A stretch of DNA of 64,000 nt, taken from assembly GCA_944380925.1 (NCBI GenBank), contig CALWJD010000004.1, forward strand, positions 60,352 through 124,351, given 5' to 3'. Of the stretch, positions 44,673-53,967 are shown piece by piece. The position numbers and the translations under genes are program-made. The first letter of the stretch is position 1. Each line of letters starts with the position of its first letter. The notes below the pieces were generated by a model. The model searched no databases. It worked only from the letters and a program-made list of their open reading frames with translations, and had not been told where the DNA came from. The stretch comes from UMGS1491 sp944380925 (lineage in GTDB: Bacteria > Bacillota > Clostridia > Oscillospirales > Acutalibacteraceae).

Positions 44673-46462
44673 AGTAACTCATCACCACCAAACTGAAGGG
44701 AAACCATTTCTTTGTATATTTCACAGCTGCCAAGAAGTTCCGAATGCGTTCCGAATCCTACCGCTTGGCCTTTATCCAAAACTAAAATTTTATCTAAATT
44801 TTTAATCGTTTCTATCCTCTGCGAAATTATAATAAAAATTTTTTCATTAAATCTACTAAACAAATTTCTTCTTACTTTTAAGCCGGTTTTAAAATCAAGT
44901 TTGGAAAAGCTATCGTCCAAAATATATAAATCCGCTTTCTTAAATATTGCCCGCAAAAGCGCCAAGCGTTGCCTTTGCCCGCCCGAAACGTTTGTTGCGG
45001 CTCTTTCGATTTTAAAATCAAGGCCTTTTTCGTTTATAAACTCATCAATGCAAACGATTTCGGCATATTCATTTATAGTTTCCTTGTTAACTTCAGGGTC
45101 CGCAAGCTTCATATTTGAAAGTATATCCCCCGAAAAAATCGAGCCACCTTGCGGAACGTAGGCAATACTTTGGGTAAACTTTTCTTTATTTAAATTTTTC
45201 ATACTTACGCCGCCGATTAAAATATCGCCTTCAAATGAATCGTAAAAACCCATTAAAAGCTTGGCAAGAGTGGATTTACCCGAACCCATAGTGCCTATAA
45301 TGCCAATTGCACTGCCTTTTTCTATTTTAAGATTTATATTTTTAAGAACATAATCTTCAGCATTTGGATACTTAAAACTTAAATTTTTAAATTCTATATC
45401 GCTTATTTCTTCTGCTAGTTCGCCGCCACACGCACGAAGCCCTACTTTTCTGACGGGATTTATACTCAAAATTTCGTAAATTCTTTCAACTGATACCCAA
45501 GATTTCGGAATAGAAGAAATAAAAACGGACATTACCAAAAATGACGTTATCACCATAACTGCGTACTGAAAAAACGCCATCATATCGCCTATATTCATGT
45601 TTGCTTTATATATTTCGTTTGCGCCTATCCACAAGACAAAAGCCGTGACCATATTCATAAGGACCGTCATAATAGGCGAAACAAATGCCGATATTCTGCT
45701 GACGAACAAAGCGGTATTTTTAAGTTTATCGTGGCTTTTTTTAAATCTGTTTACCTCATAGCTTTCGTTTCCAAATATTCTGGTAATCGCAACACCTGTA
45801 AGGCGCTCTTTTAAAATGCAGTTAAATTTATCGTTTAAAATCTGAAGAGCTTTTATTTTTGGAGTAACTATTCTGAAACAAATTCCAATCAAAATTGCTA
45901 TAACCAAAGACCCAAGCAGTATAATAGCGCTCATGCTCGGGCTTTTATTTACTATCATTACTACTCCGCCAATAATCATAAACGGCGGCATTAAAAACTG
46001 AGAAAACAGCAAAATAAGGCTTGTAACGTTTTCAACGTCGCCTGTGCACCTCGTTAAGAGTGAGGACGTTTCGAACCTATTTCTTTCTTCATACGATAAA
46101 TTGCTTATACATCCAAACAAATCTTCCCTCAGTGAATATGAAATTTTTGCAGAAAGCCTTGAATTAAGGTAGCTCGTCCATACGGAAAGCAAAATTATAA
46201 TACCTGTAACCCCAAGCATTACAAGCCCTGTTTTTAATATGTAAGAAATTTGGTTTTGCAAAATATCGGCTTGCGATGAAAACCTTGCTAACATACCAAG
46301 GTCTTCGCAACCATATTGCTTTATTCCTATATCCACAATGTCCGCCATAAGCTTGGGTAAATAAAGCGCACAAACGTTGTTTGCGATTGTATTTAAAATA
46401 ATAAGCGCAAAAATGTACTTATGAACAAATAATCTGCCAAAAAGTTTCTTTAAGTAATTAAT
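44669..46462 (-). CDS. ABC transporter, heterodimeric exporter subunit (degenerate ATP site), ATT start
   Basis: Walker A GTMGSGKSTL, signature NVSGGQRQRL, but Walker B ends LDDSFS (Asp for Glu) and the switch is ISQRIETI (Gln for His), the usual degenerate half of a heterodimer. The conserved N-terminus LYLPKLMADIVDIGIKQ is preceded by about 38 open codons of clear TM1 sequence. Between the in-frame TAA at 46481-46483 and this region there is no ATG, GTG or TTG. An ATT at 46460-46462, eight bases after AGAGGG, would start INYLKKLFGRL, which fits the family. Confidence 0.88.
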   Translation of the reverse strand: MNYLKKLFGRLFVHKYIFALIILNTIANNVCALYLPKLMADIVDIGIKQYGCEDLGMLARFSSQADILQNQISYILKTGLVMLGVTGIIILLSVWTSYLNSRLSAKISYSLREDLFGCISNLSYEERNRFETSSLLTRCTGDVENVTSLILLFSQFLMPPFMIIGGVVMIVNKSPSMSAIILLGSLVIAILIGICFRIVTPKIKALQILNDKFNCILKERLTGVAITRIFGNESYEVNRFKKSHDKLKNTALFVSRISAFVSPIMTVLMNMVTAFVLWIGANEIYKANMNIGDMMAFFQYAVMVITSFLVMSVFISSIPKSWVSVERIYEILSINPVRKVGLRACGGELAEEISDIEFKNLSFKYPNAEDYVLKNINLKIEKGSAIGIIGTMGSGKSTLAKLLMGFYDSFEGDILIGGVSMKNLNKEKFTQSIAYVPQGGSIFSGDILSNMKLADPEVNKETINEYAEIVCIDEFINEKGLDFKIERAATNVSGGQRQRLALLRAIFKKADLYILDDSFSKLDFKTGLKVRRNLFSRFNEKIFIIISQRIETIKNLDKILVLDKGQAVGFGTHSELLGSCEIYKEMVSLQFGGDELL

Positions 46463-46699
46463 TTTAGTAGCCCTCTTTTCTTAAATCCTTAGGACTTAAT
46501 TATACCATAATTTCGGAATATAATCTACAAAACAGTTGTGAAAAATACTTTTATGTAAACATATTTTGCAAAAAATTAAAGTTCATCGTAGCAAAGCACT
46601 AATCCCTCAACCCCAACCATTGGAGACCCTCCCGATATAAAACATGGTAGCCGCCTACTTAACCAATAGCAATGATAATATATCTTATATAACTTATCA

Positions 46700-46728
46700 T
46701 TAAAACCTTGCAGACACACTGCAAGGCT
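46700..46728 (-). terminator. spoIIID terminator
   Basis: Stem CCTTGCAG / CTGCAAGG, five-base loop, then TTTTA on the minus strand. Confidence 0.75.
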
Positions 46729-46997
46729 TATTTGTCGCACTTATATTTTCTTTGAAGTTTATACTTGCTTTTTGTTGCATAACCTCCCCTTATATGACGT
46801 TCAAGTTTATTTATTTCGAGTATTTTTTTTACTTCCCTGTATAAATTTAAATTTACGGATTTCAACCTTTCGGAAACATCTTTATGAACCGTGCTTTTGC
46901 TTACTCCAAACCGCTCAGCGGCTTTTCTGACCGTAGTTTTATTTTTAAATATGTACTCCCCGAGCATAACAGCCCGCTCTTCCAAAGACTTCTTCAC
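46728..46997 (-). CDS. spoIIID: sporulation transcriptional regulator SpoIIID
   Basis: Mother-cell regulator acting with sigma-E/sigma-K. The helix-turn-helix TVRKAAERFGVSKSTVHKDV is nearly the family consensus, followed by RHIRGGYATKSKY. I take the GTG after GGGGG as start (VKKSLEERA); an ATG six codons upstream lacks a site. 89 residues, normal. Confidence 0.93.
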   Translation of the reverse strand: MKKSLEERAVMLGEYIFKNKTTVRKAAERFGVSKSTVHKDVSERLKSVNLNLYREVKKILEINKLERHIRGGYATKSKYKLQRKYKCDK

Positions 46998-47130
46998 ATA
47001 TAATCCCCCAAACATACTTGTTTCAAAAAATTTATATGTAAAGTCTTATATGAGTATGATTAAGCAAATGGAAAACTAATTTTTTAAAAACCGCAAAATA
47101 TATAAAAATATCAACAATTCAATTTATTCC

Positions 47131-47159
47131 TTGACTTAAACAAAAATATGTGCTAAAAT
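47131..47159 (+). promoter_or_regulatory. promoter of the rpmG-secE-nusG operon
   Basis: TTGACT, 17 bases, TAAAAT. Confidence 0.7.
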
Positions 47160-47240
47160 TTTATTACCTCTTAGAGGGCTTATTTTTTGTACCCTTTAGA
47201 GGGAGGCTAAAAAATTCCGAAAAATTTGGAGGTGCCGAAA

Positions 47241-47390
47241 ATGAGAGTAAAAATAACGCTGGCCTGTACGGAGTGTAAAAGACGTAATTATGACACAACA
47301 AAAAACAAAAAACACAATCCGGACAGAATGGAAATGAAAAAGCATTGTCGCTTTTGTAACAAGCATACTCTTCACAAAGAGACCAAGTAA
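47241..47390 (+). CDS. rpmG: 50S ribosomal protein L33
   Basis: 49 residues with two zinc-ligand pairs (CTEC, CRFC) and GGAGGTG before the ATG. Typical position before secE-nusG. Confidence 0.93.
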   Translation: MRVKITLACTECKRRNYDTTKNKKHNPDRMEMKKHCRFCNKHTLHKETK

Positions 47391-47422
47391 AAACCATAAA
47401 ACGTCTTTAAGGAGGCAAAACA

Positions 47423-47644
47423 ATGAGCGAAAAGAAACCTAATGTACTAACAAAAATTAAAGATTTTTTCGTAGATTGTAAAAATGAGCTTAAAAAAATT
47501 GTTTGGCCAACTCAAAAAACAGTTCTTAAAAACACGGGTATAGTCCTTGCAATGATTTTTGTAATGGGTGTGTTTGTTGCCGCTCTTGACGCAGGGCTAC
47601 TACAACTTCTGAGCTTGATTATGTCCGTTTCATTCAAGCAATAA
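47423..47644 (+). CDS. secE: preprotein translocase subunit SecE
   Basis: 73 residues with the family signature ELKKIVWPTQKTVLKNT and a single membrane helix after it. AAGGAGG precedes the ATG. Part of the SecYEG channel. Confidence 0.94.
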   Translation: MSEKKPNVLTKIKDFFVDCKNELKKIVWPTQKTVLKNTGIVLAMIFVMGVFVAALDAGLLQLLSLIMSVSFKQ

Positions 47645-47666
47645 GTAATCCGGAGGGAGTATAATA

Positions 47667-48188
47667 ATGTCTGAAGAAGCCAAGTGGTATGTAATACATA
47701 CTTATTCCGGCTATGAAAACAAAGTAGCTTCTAATTTAAAAAAGACCATCGAGAACCATAAAATGAAAGATATGATTCAAGAGGTTATAGTTCCTACGGA
47801 AACAGTAACTGAGATTAAAGACAACAAAGAGCGCCAAGTGGAAAGAAACGTTTTTCCCGGATACGTTCTAGTTAAAATGATTTTAGATGACGATTCTTGG
47901 TATGTGGTGCGCAATATAAGAGGTTGCACGGGATTTGTCGGAGCATCTGCAAAACCTTTACCGCTTTCACCGGAAGAAGTTAAAAAATTGGGCGTAGAAA
48001 GAAAAACTGTTAAACTTTCTTATAAACTGGGTGAATCCGTAAGGATTACTGAAGGGCCACTTGCAAACATGGTAGGAGTAGTTAAAAAAATAGATACCGA
48101 AAACAAATTGGTAAACGTAACTGTTTCTATGTTTGGGCGTGAAACCCCCGTAGAACTTCAGCTTGGTCAAATTGAACCAGTAATGTAA
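47667..48188 (+). CDS. nusG: transcription termination/antitermination factor NusG
   Basis: NGN domain (KWYVIHTYSGYENKVA, FPGYVLVKM) and KOW domain (GPLANMVGVVKKID). Length 173. Downstream of secE with GGAGGG. Confidence 0.96.
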   Translation: MSEEAKWYVIHTYSGYENKVASNLKKTIENHKMKDMIQEVIVPTETVTEIKDNKERQVERNVFPGYVLVKMILDDDSWYVVRNIRGCTGFVGASAKPLPLSPEEVKKLGVERKTVKLSYKLGESVRITEGPLANMVGVVKKIDTENKLVNVTVSMFGRETPVELQLGQIEPVM

Positions 48189-48290
48189 GTTTTAATTATC
48201 AAAATGTATCAGCAGATGTCTTAAATGTGGGAGAAGTAAAATAACATTCAATTGCTTCGAAATTTACCACAAAATTTGGAGGTGCGAACA

Positions 48291-48719
48291 TTGGCTGAAA
48301 AGAAAGTCAACGCAATAGTAAAATTACAAATACCGGCAGGAAAAGCAACTCCGGCGCCCCCTGTAGGCTCCGCATTGGGTCCGCACGGTATAAACATCGT
48401 AAACTTTACGAAAGAATTTAACGATCGTACAAAAGACCAAATGGGTATGATTATCCCTGTTGTAATGACCATTTACTCCGATCGTTCATTCGAATTCATC
48501 ACAAAAACTCCGCCGGCTGCAGTGCTCATAAAGAAAGCTTGCAAGCTCGATAAAGCTTCCGGTGAACCAAACAAAAATAAAGTTGCAAAAATTACAAAAC
48601 AACAACTGCAAGAGATTGCCGAATGCAAAATGCAAGATTTAAATGCGGCAACAATAGAAACTGCTATATCTATGATAGCAGGTACCGCCAGAAGCATGGG
48701 AATAGAAGTCGCCGACTAA
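48291..48719 (+). CDS. rplK: 50S ribosomal protein L11
   Basis: The TTG start after GGAGGTG gives LAEKKVNAIVKLQIPAGKA. The family core PPVGSALGPHGINIVNF and the rRNA-binding C-terminal domain are visible. 142 residues. Confidence 0.96.
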   Translation: MAEKKVNAIVKLQIPAGKATPAPPVGSALGPHGINIVNFTKEFNDRTKDQMGMIIPVVMTIYSDRSFEFITKTPPAAVLIKKACKLDKASGEPNKNKVAKITKQQLQEIAECKMQDLNAATIETAISMIAGTARSMGIEVAD

Positions 48720-48777
48720 CTAACCACTGCAGGTGGGAGGAAAAAATCCGATTTACCACTAATTCAGGAGGAGAACA

Positions 48778-49476
48778 ATGAAACACGGAAAAAAGTATAA
48801 CGAAAGTACAAAATCATATAACAGAACAGATTTTTATGATCCGAAAGAAGCAGTTGATATTTGCGTAAAAACTGCAAAAGCTTCTTTTGACGAAACAGTT
48901 GAACTTCATATAAGACTCGGAGTCGATTCAAGACACGCCGACCAACAAGTAAGAGGCGCATTGGTTCTTCCAAACGGAACCGGAAAAAGCGTTAAAGTAT
49001 TGGCAATATGCAAAGGCGAAAATGAAAAAATAGCCGAGGCAGCCGGCGCAGATTTTGTTGGTGCTGAAGAAATGGCACAAAAAATTCAAAGTGAAAACTG
49101 GATGGATTTCGATGTTCTTATCACAACCCCGGACATGATGGGTGTTGTCGGAAGACTCGGTAAAGTATTAGGTCCAAGGGGCTTAATGCCAAACCCAAAA
49201 GCCGGAACCGTTACCACCGATATAGCAAAAGCTATTAAAGAAGCAAAAGCCGGTAAAATTGAATACCGTTTGGATAAAACAAACATTATCCACTGCCCAA
49301 TCGGTAAAGCTTCATTCGGTGCCGAAAAATTATATGAAAACTTTGAAGCACTGGCAACAGCTATCGCAAGAGCTAAACCCGAAGCAAGCAAAGGCCAATA
49401 TGTTAAGTCTTGTGTAATTGCTTCAACAATGGGCCCCGGAATAAAGATAAATCCAAACAGAATTGAGAGCATGTAA
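48778..49476 (+). CDS. rplA: 50S ribosomal protein L1
   Basis: 232 residues starting MKHGKKYNESTKSYNRT after CAGGAGGAG. The signature GRLGKVLGPRGLMPNPKAGT is present. Confidence 0.96.
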   Translation: MKHGKKYNESTKSYNRTDFYDPKEAVDICVKTAKASFDETVELHIRLGVDSRHADQQVRGALVLPNGTGKSVKVLAICKGENEKIAEAAGADFVGAEEMAQKIQSENWMDFDVLITTPDMMGVVGRLGKVLGPRGLMPNPKAGTVTTDIAKAIKEAKAGKIEYRLDKTNIIHCPIGKASFGAEKLYENFEALATAIARAKPEASKGQYVKSCVIASTMGPGIKINPNRIESM

Positions 49477-49499
49477 TTTAGTATTTGACAAAATGCTAT

Positions 49500-49685
49500 T
49501 TATGTGATAACATTTAAATACCGATTTTCCTAAGACAGCAGGTGCTAAAATAGCGTAATTCCTGCCGAGGGAGATATGCTGATTTGTAAATAATAAAATT
49601 TAAGTATAAATTTTTATATTCGGCTTTCTTCTTATTCTTAGTGAATATTTGGGGAGTCGGTATTTTTTATCTTTAAAACGGAGGT
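49500..49685 (+). ncRNA. ribosomal protein L10 leader
   Basis: Between rplA and rplJ lies the conserved CAGCAGGTGC ... CCTGCCGAGG element, which folds into the kink-turn arm bound by L10/L12, followed by a long GAATAT / TTCTTCTTATTCTT region and GGGGAGTCGG. It normally represses rplJ-rplL translation when L10 is in excess. Confidence 0.8.
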
Positions 49686-49694
49686 GAATATACA

Positions 49695-50231
49695 TTGCCA
49701 AGCGCCAAAGTATTAGAACAAAAGAAAGCGATCGTAAGTGGACTTACGGAAAAGCTCAAATCTTCTTGCGCAGGGGTTGTTGTAAGCTATCAGGGAATTA
49801 ACGTTGCAGACGATACAAAACTCCGCAAGGATTTACGTGATGCCGGAGTTGAGTACATGGTTGCAAAAAACACACTCCTTCGCCGTGCCGCAAAAGATGC
49901 GGGACTTGAAGATTTAAATTCAGTGTTTGAAGGCTCCACAGCTATTGCAATCAGCGAAAGTGATTACGTTGCCGCATCGAAAATTCTTTGCGAATTTGCC
50001 AAAGACCACGAATTTTTCAAGGTTAAATCCGGATTCATTGATGACAGCGTTATTGATGAAAAGGAAATCAAAAATCTTGCAAAACTTCCTTCCAGAGAAG
50101 TACTTATCGCTCAGGTTCTCGGTGGACTCAATGCTCCTATCGCAGGTTTTGCAAATGTACTCCAGGGTACAATGAGAGGTTTGGTAGTTGCGCTTAATGC
50201 AATTGCACAAAAACAACAAGAAAACGCATAA
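49695..50231 (+). CDS. rplJ: 50S ribosomal protein L10
   Basis: TTG start after GAGGTG. VVVSYQGINVADDTKLRKDLRD and YMVAKNTLLRRA are typical. 178 residues; anchors L7/L12. Confidence 0.95.
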   Translation: MPSAKVLEQKKAIVSGLTEKLKSSCAGVVVSYQGINVADDTKLRKDLRDAGVEYMVAKNTLLRRAAKDAGLEDLNSVFEGSTAIAISESDYVAASKILCEFAKDHEFFKVKSGFIDDSVIDEKEIKNLAKLPSREVLIAQVLGGLNAPIAGFANVLQGTMRGLVVALNAIAQKQQENA

Positions 50232-50277
50232 TAACTAATAATTTATTAAACACACAAATTTTTGGAGGTAAATAATA

Positions 50278-50658
50278 ATGTCAGAAAAAGTAACAAAATT
50301 AATCGAAGAAGTAAAATCATTAACAGTTTTAGAACTCAGCGAACTCGTAAAAGCACTTGAAGAAGAATTCGGCGTATCAGCAGCAGCTCCTATGGCAGTT
50401 GCAGCAGCTCCTGCAGCAGCAGGCGGCGCAGCAGCAGCTGAAGAAAAAACTGAATTTGACGTAATTTTGAAAAACGGCGGAGAAAGCAAAATCAAAGTTG
50501 TTAAAGCAGTAAAAGACATCACCGGACTCGGCCTTAAAGAAGCAAAAGCCCTCGTAGACGAAGCTCCTAAGCCGGTAAAAGAAAAAGTTTCTAAAGATGC
50601 TGCAGAAGACATCAAAAAACAACTCGAAGAACTCGGCGCAACAGTTGAAATTAAATAA
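50278..50658 (+). CDS. rplL: 50S ribosomal protein L7/L12
   Basis: 126 residues; Ala-rich hinge (AAPAAAGGAAAAEE) and C-terminal domain with KIKVVKAVKDITGLGLKEAK. GGAGGT before ATG. Confidence 0.97.
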   Translation: MSEKVTKLIEEVKSLTVLELSELVKALEEEFGVSAAAPMAVAAAPAAAGGAAAAEEKTEFDVILKNGGESKIKVVKAVKDITGLGLKEAKALVDEAPKPVKEKVSKDAAEDIKKQLEELGATVEIK

Positions 50659-50678
50659 TTTAATTTTAAAATTTCAAA

Positions 50679-50706
50679 ATACCGACCACATGGTCGGTAT
50701 TTTTAA
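50679..50706 (+). terminator. rplL terminator
   Basis: Stem ATACCGACCA / TGGTCGGTAT with TTTTTAATTT. It closes the operon: rpoB does not follow. Confidence 0.88.
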
Positions 50707-50796
50707 TTTGATATAAATTTCTGTGTTTAGTAAATTATTATGTGTTATACGTTTGTATCAGTTTAATAGTATATCAAACAGTAATAATCACTTCGC

Positions 50797-53757
50797 TTAT
50801 CCTTTAAGCTCTTCAGGAAGGTTTGCATATCCCTGAGCATCAAATAGATTCATCGTTAATTCCTTAACTAAACCCTTCACCTCATATAGGAGTCTCTTAT
50901 ATTCGTGAACATGTGCATTAAAAGGCGGCTGATAGTATTTCTTGGCTTCTTGTTCACAGGAAACACTAAATTCGAGCAGCATCGAATTAGCGTTGCCCAC
51001 AATTCGGCTCAACGCCTTTTCAACCGCATACTGTTCAGCAAGCGCATCATTTCCGCTACCATCCGCAATGGCTCTCTTGTAAATCTGCGTCGCCTTACTA
51101 AATTTATCTACAAGCATACTACAACTTTTGCTAAGTTTATCCTGAGCAGCTACAATTTTTTGGTCCCATGCGTAGTTAAAGCCAATTTTCTTAGATACGT
51201 TAAGCCCCAAATTTAAAGATGTCACTATAAAACCAAGCGCTTTTAAAACAGGACCTCCCAAAGGTACAAACGACGATACCGCAAATAGCCAATCATGCCC
51301 AGCCTTTGCCAGCTTAGAATATCCTTTCAATTTTTTTTGCCAAGAATTAGGGCCAACACCCGCACGCTCGAAATCTGCAACAGCTTGCCAAAATTCTCCG
51401 GCAGTATCGTCGAGGTCGGCTCCGCAATCTTTCAGTAGAGAAGCAGTCTGCTCTTTTGCTCTTGCACTATTTTTATCACCGCCACCAAAGAAAGATTTTA
51501 CTTTGTTCTTAAGCTTGCTAATTTTCCCCCCACCGGATAGCTGATCTTTCATGCCCTGTTCTACACCTTCAACTCCCGCCTGAACATTTTTAGCCAGTTT
51601 AACAAAAGCCGAAACTGTATCCTCGAGCTTTTTTTGTTCAGATTCATTACCTTTTCCCGCACTCTCGCTTTCATCCATAAGTTTTTTGGTAAATGCAGCA
51701 TCATATATACTATGCTTAACCATTGCCCACTGTCCGCAAACATTATCTTTGAAAGAAACAAAACTATTACCCCTAGACTCTTTAGTCGTTGATGGGTCAT
51801 TGGCAATTTCCATAATTATACCGTTCTTTCCGGCGATTTGATCAACAAGAGACAGTAAATAATTTATATCCTTGTTATCATACCATGTTTCACATCCTTC
51901 CTTATTAAGTTTACCTCCCTTTCTAAAGGACCTAATCACATCGAATTTCTGTCCAATATATGGTAAACCGTTAGGATTATTCTTTATAATATCCTTAAGT
52001 ATAGATATATTTCTCTTACACATAGCCAAGGTTTTTTTAGCGTTTGAAGAAGATTCCTCTTTATCCGCTATAGCACGCTCTTTAGGCGACATGTTCTGCC
52101 TTGCAGCTTGCTTGTTTTTCAGTGCCTCAGCTGCTTTTTCTTTTTCTGCATCCACCGCTTCCTGGAATTTTTTCTGTTCGGCTACACTTCTCTTGTTATA
52201 ATCAGCTGGTCCCGTAGAAGGATCTATCAAATTCCGATGAATATCAGCGGCTCTTTGTTTTGCCCTCTGGACTGCTGCAATTTTTTCATCTAATTCTCGT
52301 TTTGCCGCTTTTTTCTCTCTATATGCTTTACCGGTAAGTATATCTTTCAAGCTTCTGGGAGTATTCTTAAGTGCATTGTAAGCAGCCTCGGCCTCCCTGC
52401 CCTGTCCGGCAAGTCTTTCTATATCTTTTTTTGCCTGTTCCAAGTCTTTCTTAAGAGATATCACCTCAGCCTCTCTTGTAACTCCAAATTTTATAAGTAG
52501 GCTCTGAAAATGCTTAAACTTCTGTTCGTGTTCTTTTAAAACATCAGGAATGCTCTTTTTCGTATACTCCTTTACCCGCGCGACAACTTCCGTGGCTTCT
52601 ACTTCAACATCAGACCCATCTTCTCGCTGATCAACAAATTTCGTGATTCCGGCTTCATCCTGCTTAGTTGTTTTACCTTGCATAAATTCTAAATAATCTT
52701 TTTCTAATTCGTCCTTTTTTGATTTGTACTTATCATACAACTGCTTATGAAGTGTACGTTTATTTTGCAATTCCGCATACAAATCGGAATATTTTGGAGT
52801 GCCTTCTTTCAATTTTTCGAGCTTTTTGGTCAAGGCCTCTATTTCGTTTTGGCGATGTTTCAAGCCGGCTTCTAACTCTCTGATTTTGTCCATTTCCCCA
52901 TTCAGGACACCTAACCTCTCCTCATACAACTTGTTATATACCTCCAAAGCATCCCCTGCCAGCTTATAATTTTCCAATAAAGTTTTTTTCATTTTCTCGT
53001 TGAGAGCTGTTTCTGCCTCAACTAATATAGTATATACTTTATCTATACTACCCCTTAAACTTGCAAGTGTTTGCACAGCGGGAGCGTCTTTACCATCTCC
53101 TCTTTCTAACAAATGGTCTATTCTTGCCTCATATACAGTCCAAGAAGCAGCGTATGCTTTCCACTCGTCCGATCCTTCCTTTTTCATCTCAACACTTTTT
53201 ATTTTATCTTCGATTTCTTTAAGATAATTATCTTTATTCAGGTAAGCCTTCAAATCCTCCTGTATCTCAGCAATAACCTCAGCATTACTTTCAGCAATCT
53301 CATCCGGCACTTTATTTTCTATTATTGCGGTTAGCAACTCACCTTTGGTAGGTCTTGCATCCCTTTCGGCTTTTTTAGCTTCAAAAGCCTTATAAGCTGC
53401 ATCTTCAAACCGTTTTTCCGCTCTATGAAGCGGTTTATACACTGCGGATATCTCTTCAATCAGGTCTGCAAAAGAGTTGGCTGATACGGCATCTTCCTTT
53501 TCTTTCAACTCGTTTATTTTGTTTAGGTACTCCTTACGCAATTCCCTGAACTGTACATACTCACTCGAATCCTTCAATCCTGATTCATCGGCACGCCTGC
53601 TCAGCCTCTTAAGAGCTGGGCTATTTTCCCGATAGTATACTAACATTTTCTTAATTTTTTTAACACCCCATCGCTGACCTTTTTTAACTCCCGAACTTCT
53701 CACTTGACGCGATATAATCTTACTTAACAATTCACCTATATTTTGAGCAGCCGGCAT
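50797..53757 (-). CDS. large coiled-coil protein (986 aa), possible effector
   Basis: The ATG after GGAGGG starts MPAAQNIGELLSK. Residues about 80-570 are strongly charged heptad-like helix (long Glu/Lys/Ala/Leu runs), including a GxDIxxRAxxA-like stretch near the PSTGPADYNKRSVAEQ linker. A hydrophobic patch (VSSFVPLGGPVLKALGFIV, near residue 870) could insert in membranes. There is no signal peptide, no nucleotide-binding motif and no recognised family. Size and composition resemble coiled-coil virulence proteins or structural filament proteins. It sits between the ribosomal operon and the PTS operon, possibly at an insertion site. Confidence 0.75.
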   Translation of the reverse strand: MPAAQNIGELLSKIISRQVRSSGVKKGQRWGVKKIKKMLVYYRENSPALKRLSRRADESGLKDSSEYVQFRELRKEYLNKINELKEKEDAVSANSFADLIEEISAVYKPLHRAEKRFEDAAYKAFEAKKAERDARPTKGELLTAIIENKVPDEIAESNAEVIAEIQEDLKAYLNKDNYLKEIEDKIKSVEMKKEGSDEWKAYAASWTVYEARIDHLLERGDGKDAPAVQTLASLRGSIDKVYTILVEAETALNEKMKKTLLENYKLAGDALEVYNKLYEERLGVLNGEMDKIRELEAGLKHRQNEIEALTKKLEKLKEGTPKYSDLYAELQNKRTLHKQLYDKYKSKKDELEKDYLEFMQGKTTKQDEAGITKFVDQREDGSDVEVEATEVVARVKEYTKKSIPDVLKEHEQKFKHFQSLLIKFGVTREAEVISLKKDLEQAKKDIERLAGQGREAEAAYNALKNTPRSLKDILTGKAYREKKAAKRELDEKIAAVQRAKQRAADIHRNLIDPSTGPADYNKRSVAEQKKFQEAVDAEKEKAAEALKNKQAARQNMSPKERAIADKEESSSNAKKTLAMCKRNISILKDIIKNNPNGLPYIGQKFDVIRSFRKGGKLNKEGCETWYDNKDINYLLSLVDQIAGKNGIIMEIANDPSTTKESRGNSFVSFKDNVCGQWAMVKHSIYDAAFTKKLMDESESAGKGNESEQKKLEDTVSAFVKLAKNVQAGVEGVEQGMKDQLSGGGKISKLKNKVKSFFGGGDKNSARAKEQTASLLKDCGADLDDTAGEFWQAVADFERAGVGPNSWQKKLKGYSKLAKAGHDWLFAVSSFVPLGGPVLKALGFIVTSLNLGLNVSKKIGFNYAWDQKIVAAQDKLSKSCSMLVDKFSKATQIYKRAIADGSGNDALAEQYAVEKALSRIVGNANSMLLEFSVSCEQEAKKYYQPPFNAHVHEYKRLLYEVKGLVKELTMNLFDAQGYANLPEELKG

Positions 53758-53967
53758 AACAATCCCTCCACATAATAATGTTTCAAGACGCATTATATGC
53801 TTTTATTAAATTATGTCAACCGTTTTTATATATTTTTTATTAATAAATTTATATTTGTTTCCACTTATGCCAAAACAAGAACCACTATAAAGCAAAAGCA
53901 CTTATTGGGCGCATTAATTAATCCCCACCAATTAATTTGATGGGGATTTTTTACATCACTGATAATT

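Noticed and set aside
42906..46462. Peptidase-containing ABC transporter for the Nif11 leaders
   Set aside because: Neither subunit has the N-terminal C39 peptidase domain; they look like an ordinary heterodimeric exporter.
46563..46700. Possible small RNA between spoIIID and the ABC genes
   Set aside because: GC-richer than its surroundings with a short GTAG/CTAC stem, but no known RNA family could be recognised.
53920..53953. Hairpin between ptsG and the coiled-coil gene as the ptsG terminator
   Set aside because: The ATCCCCA / TGGGGAT stem has its T-run on the plus strand, whereas both neighbouring genes are on the minus strand; function unclear.
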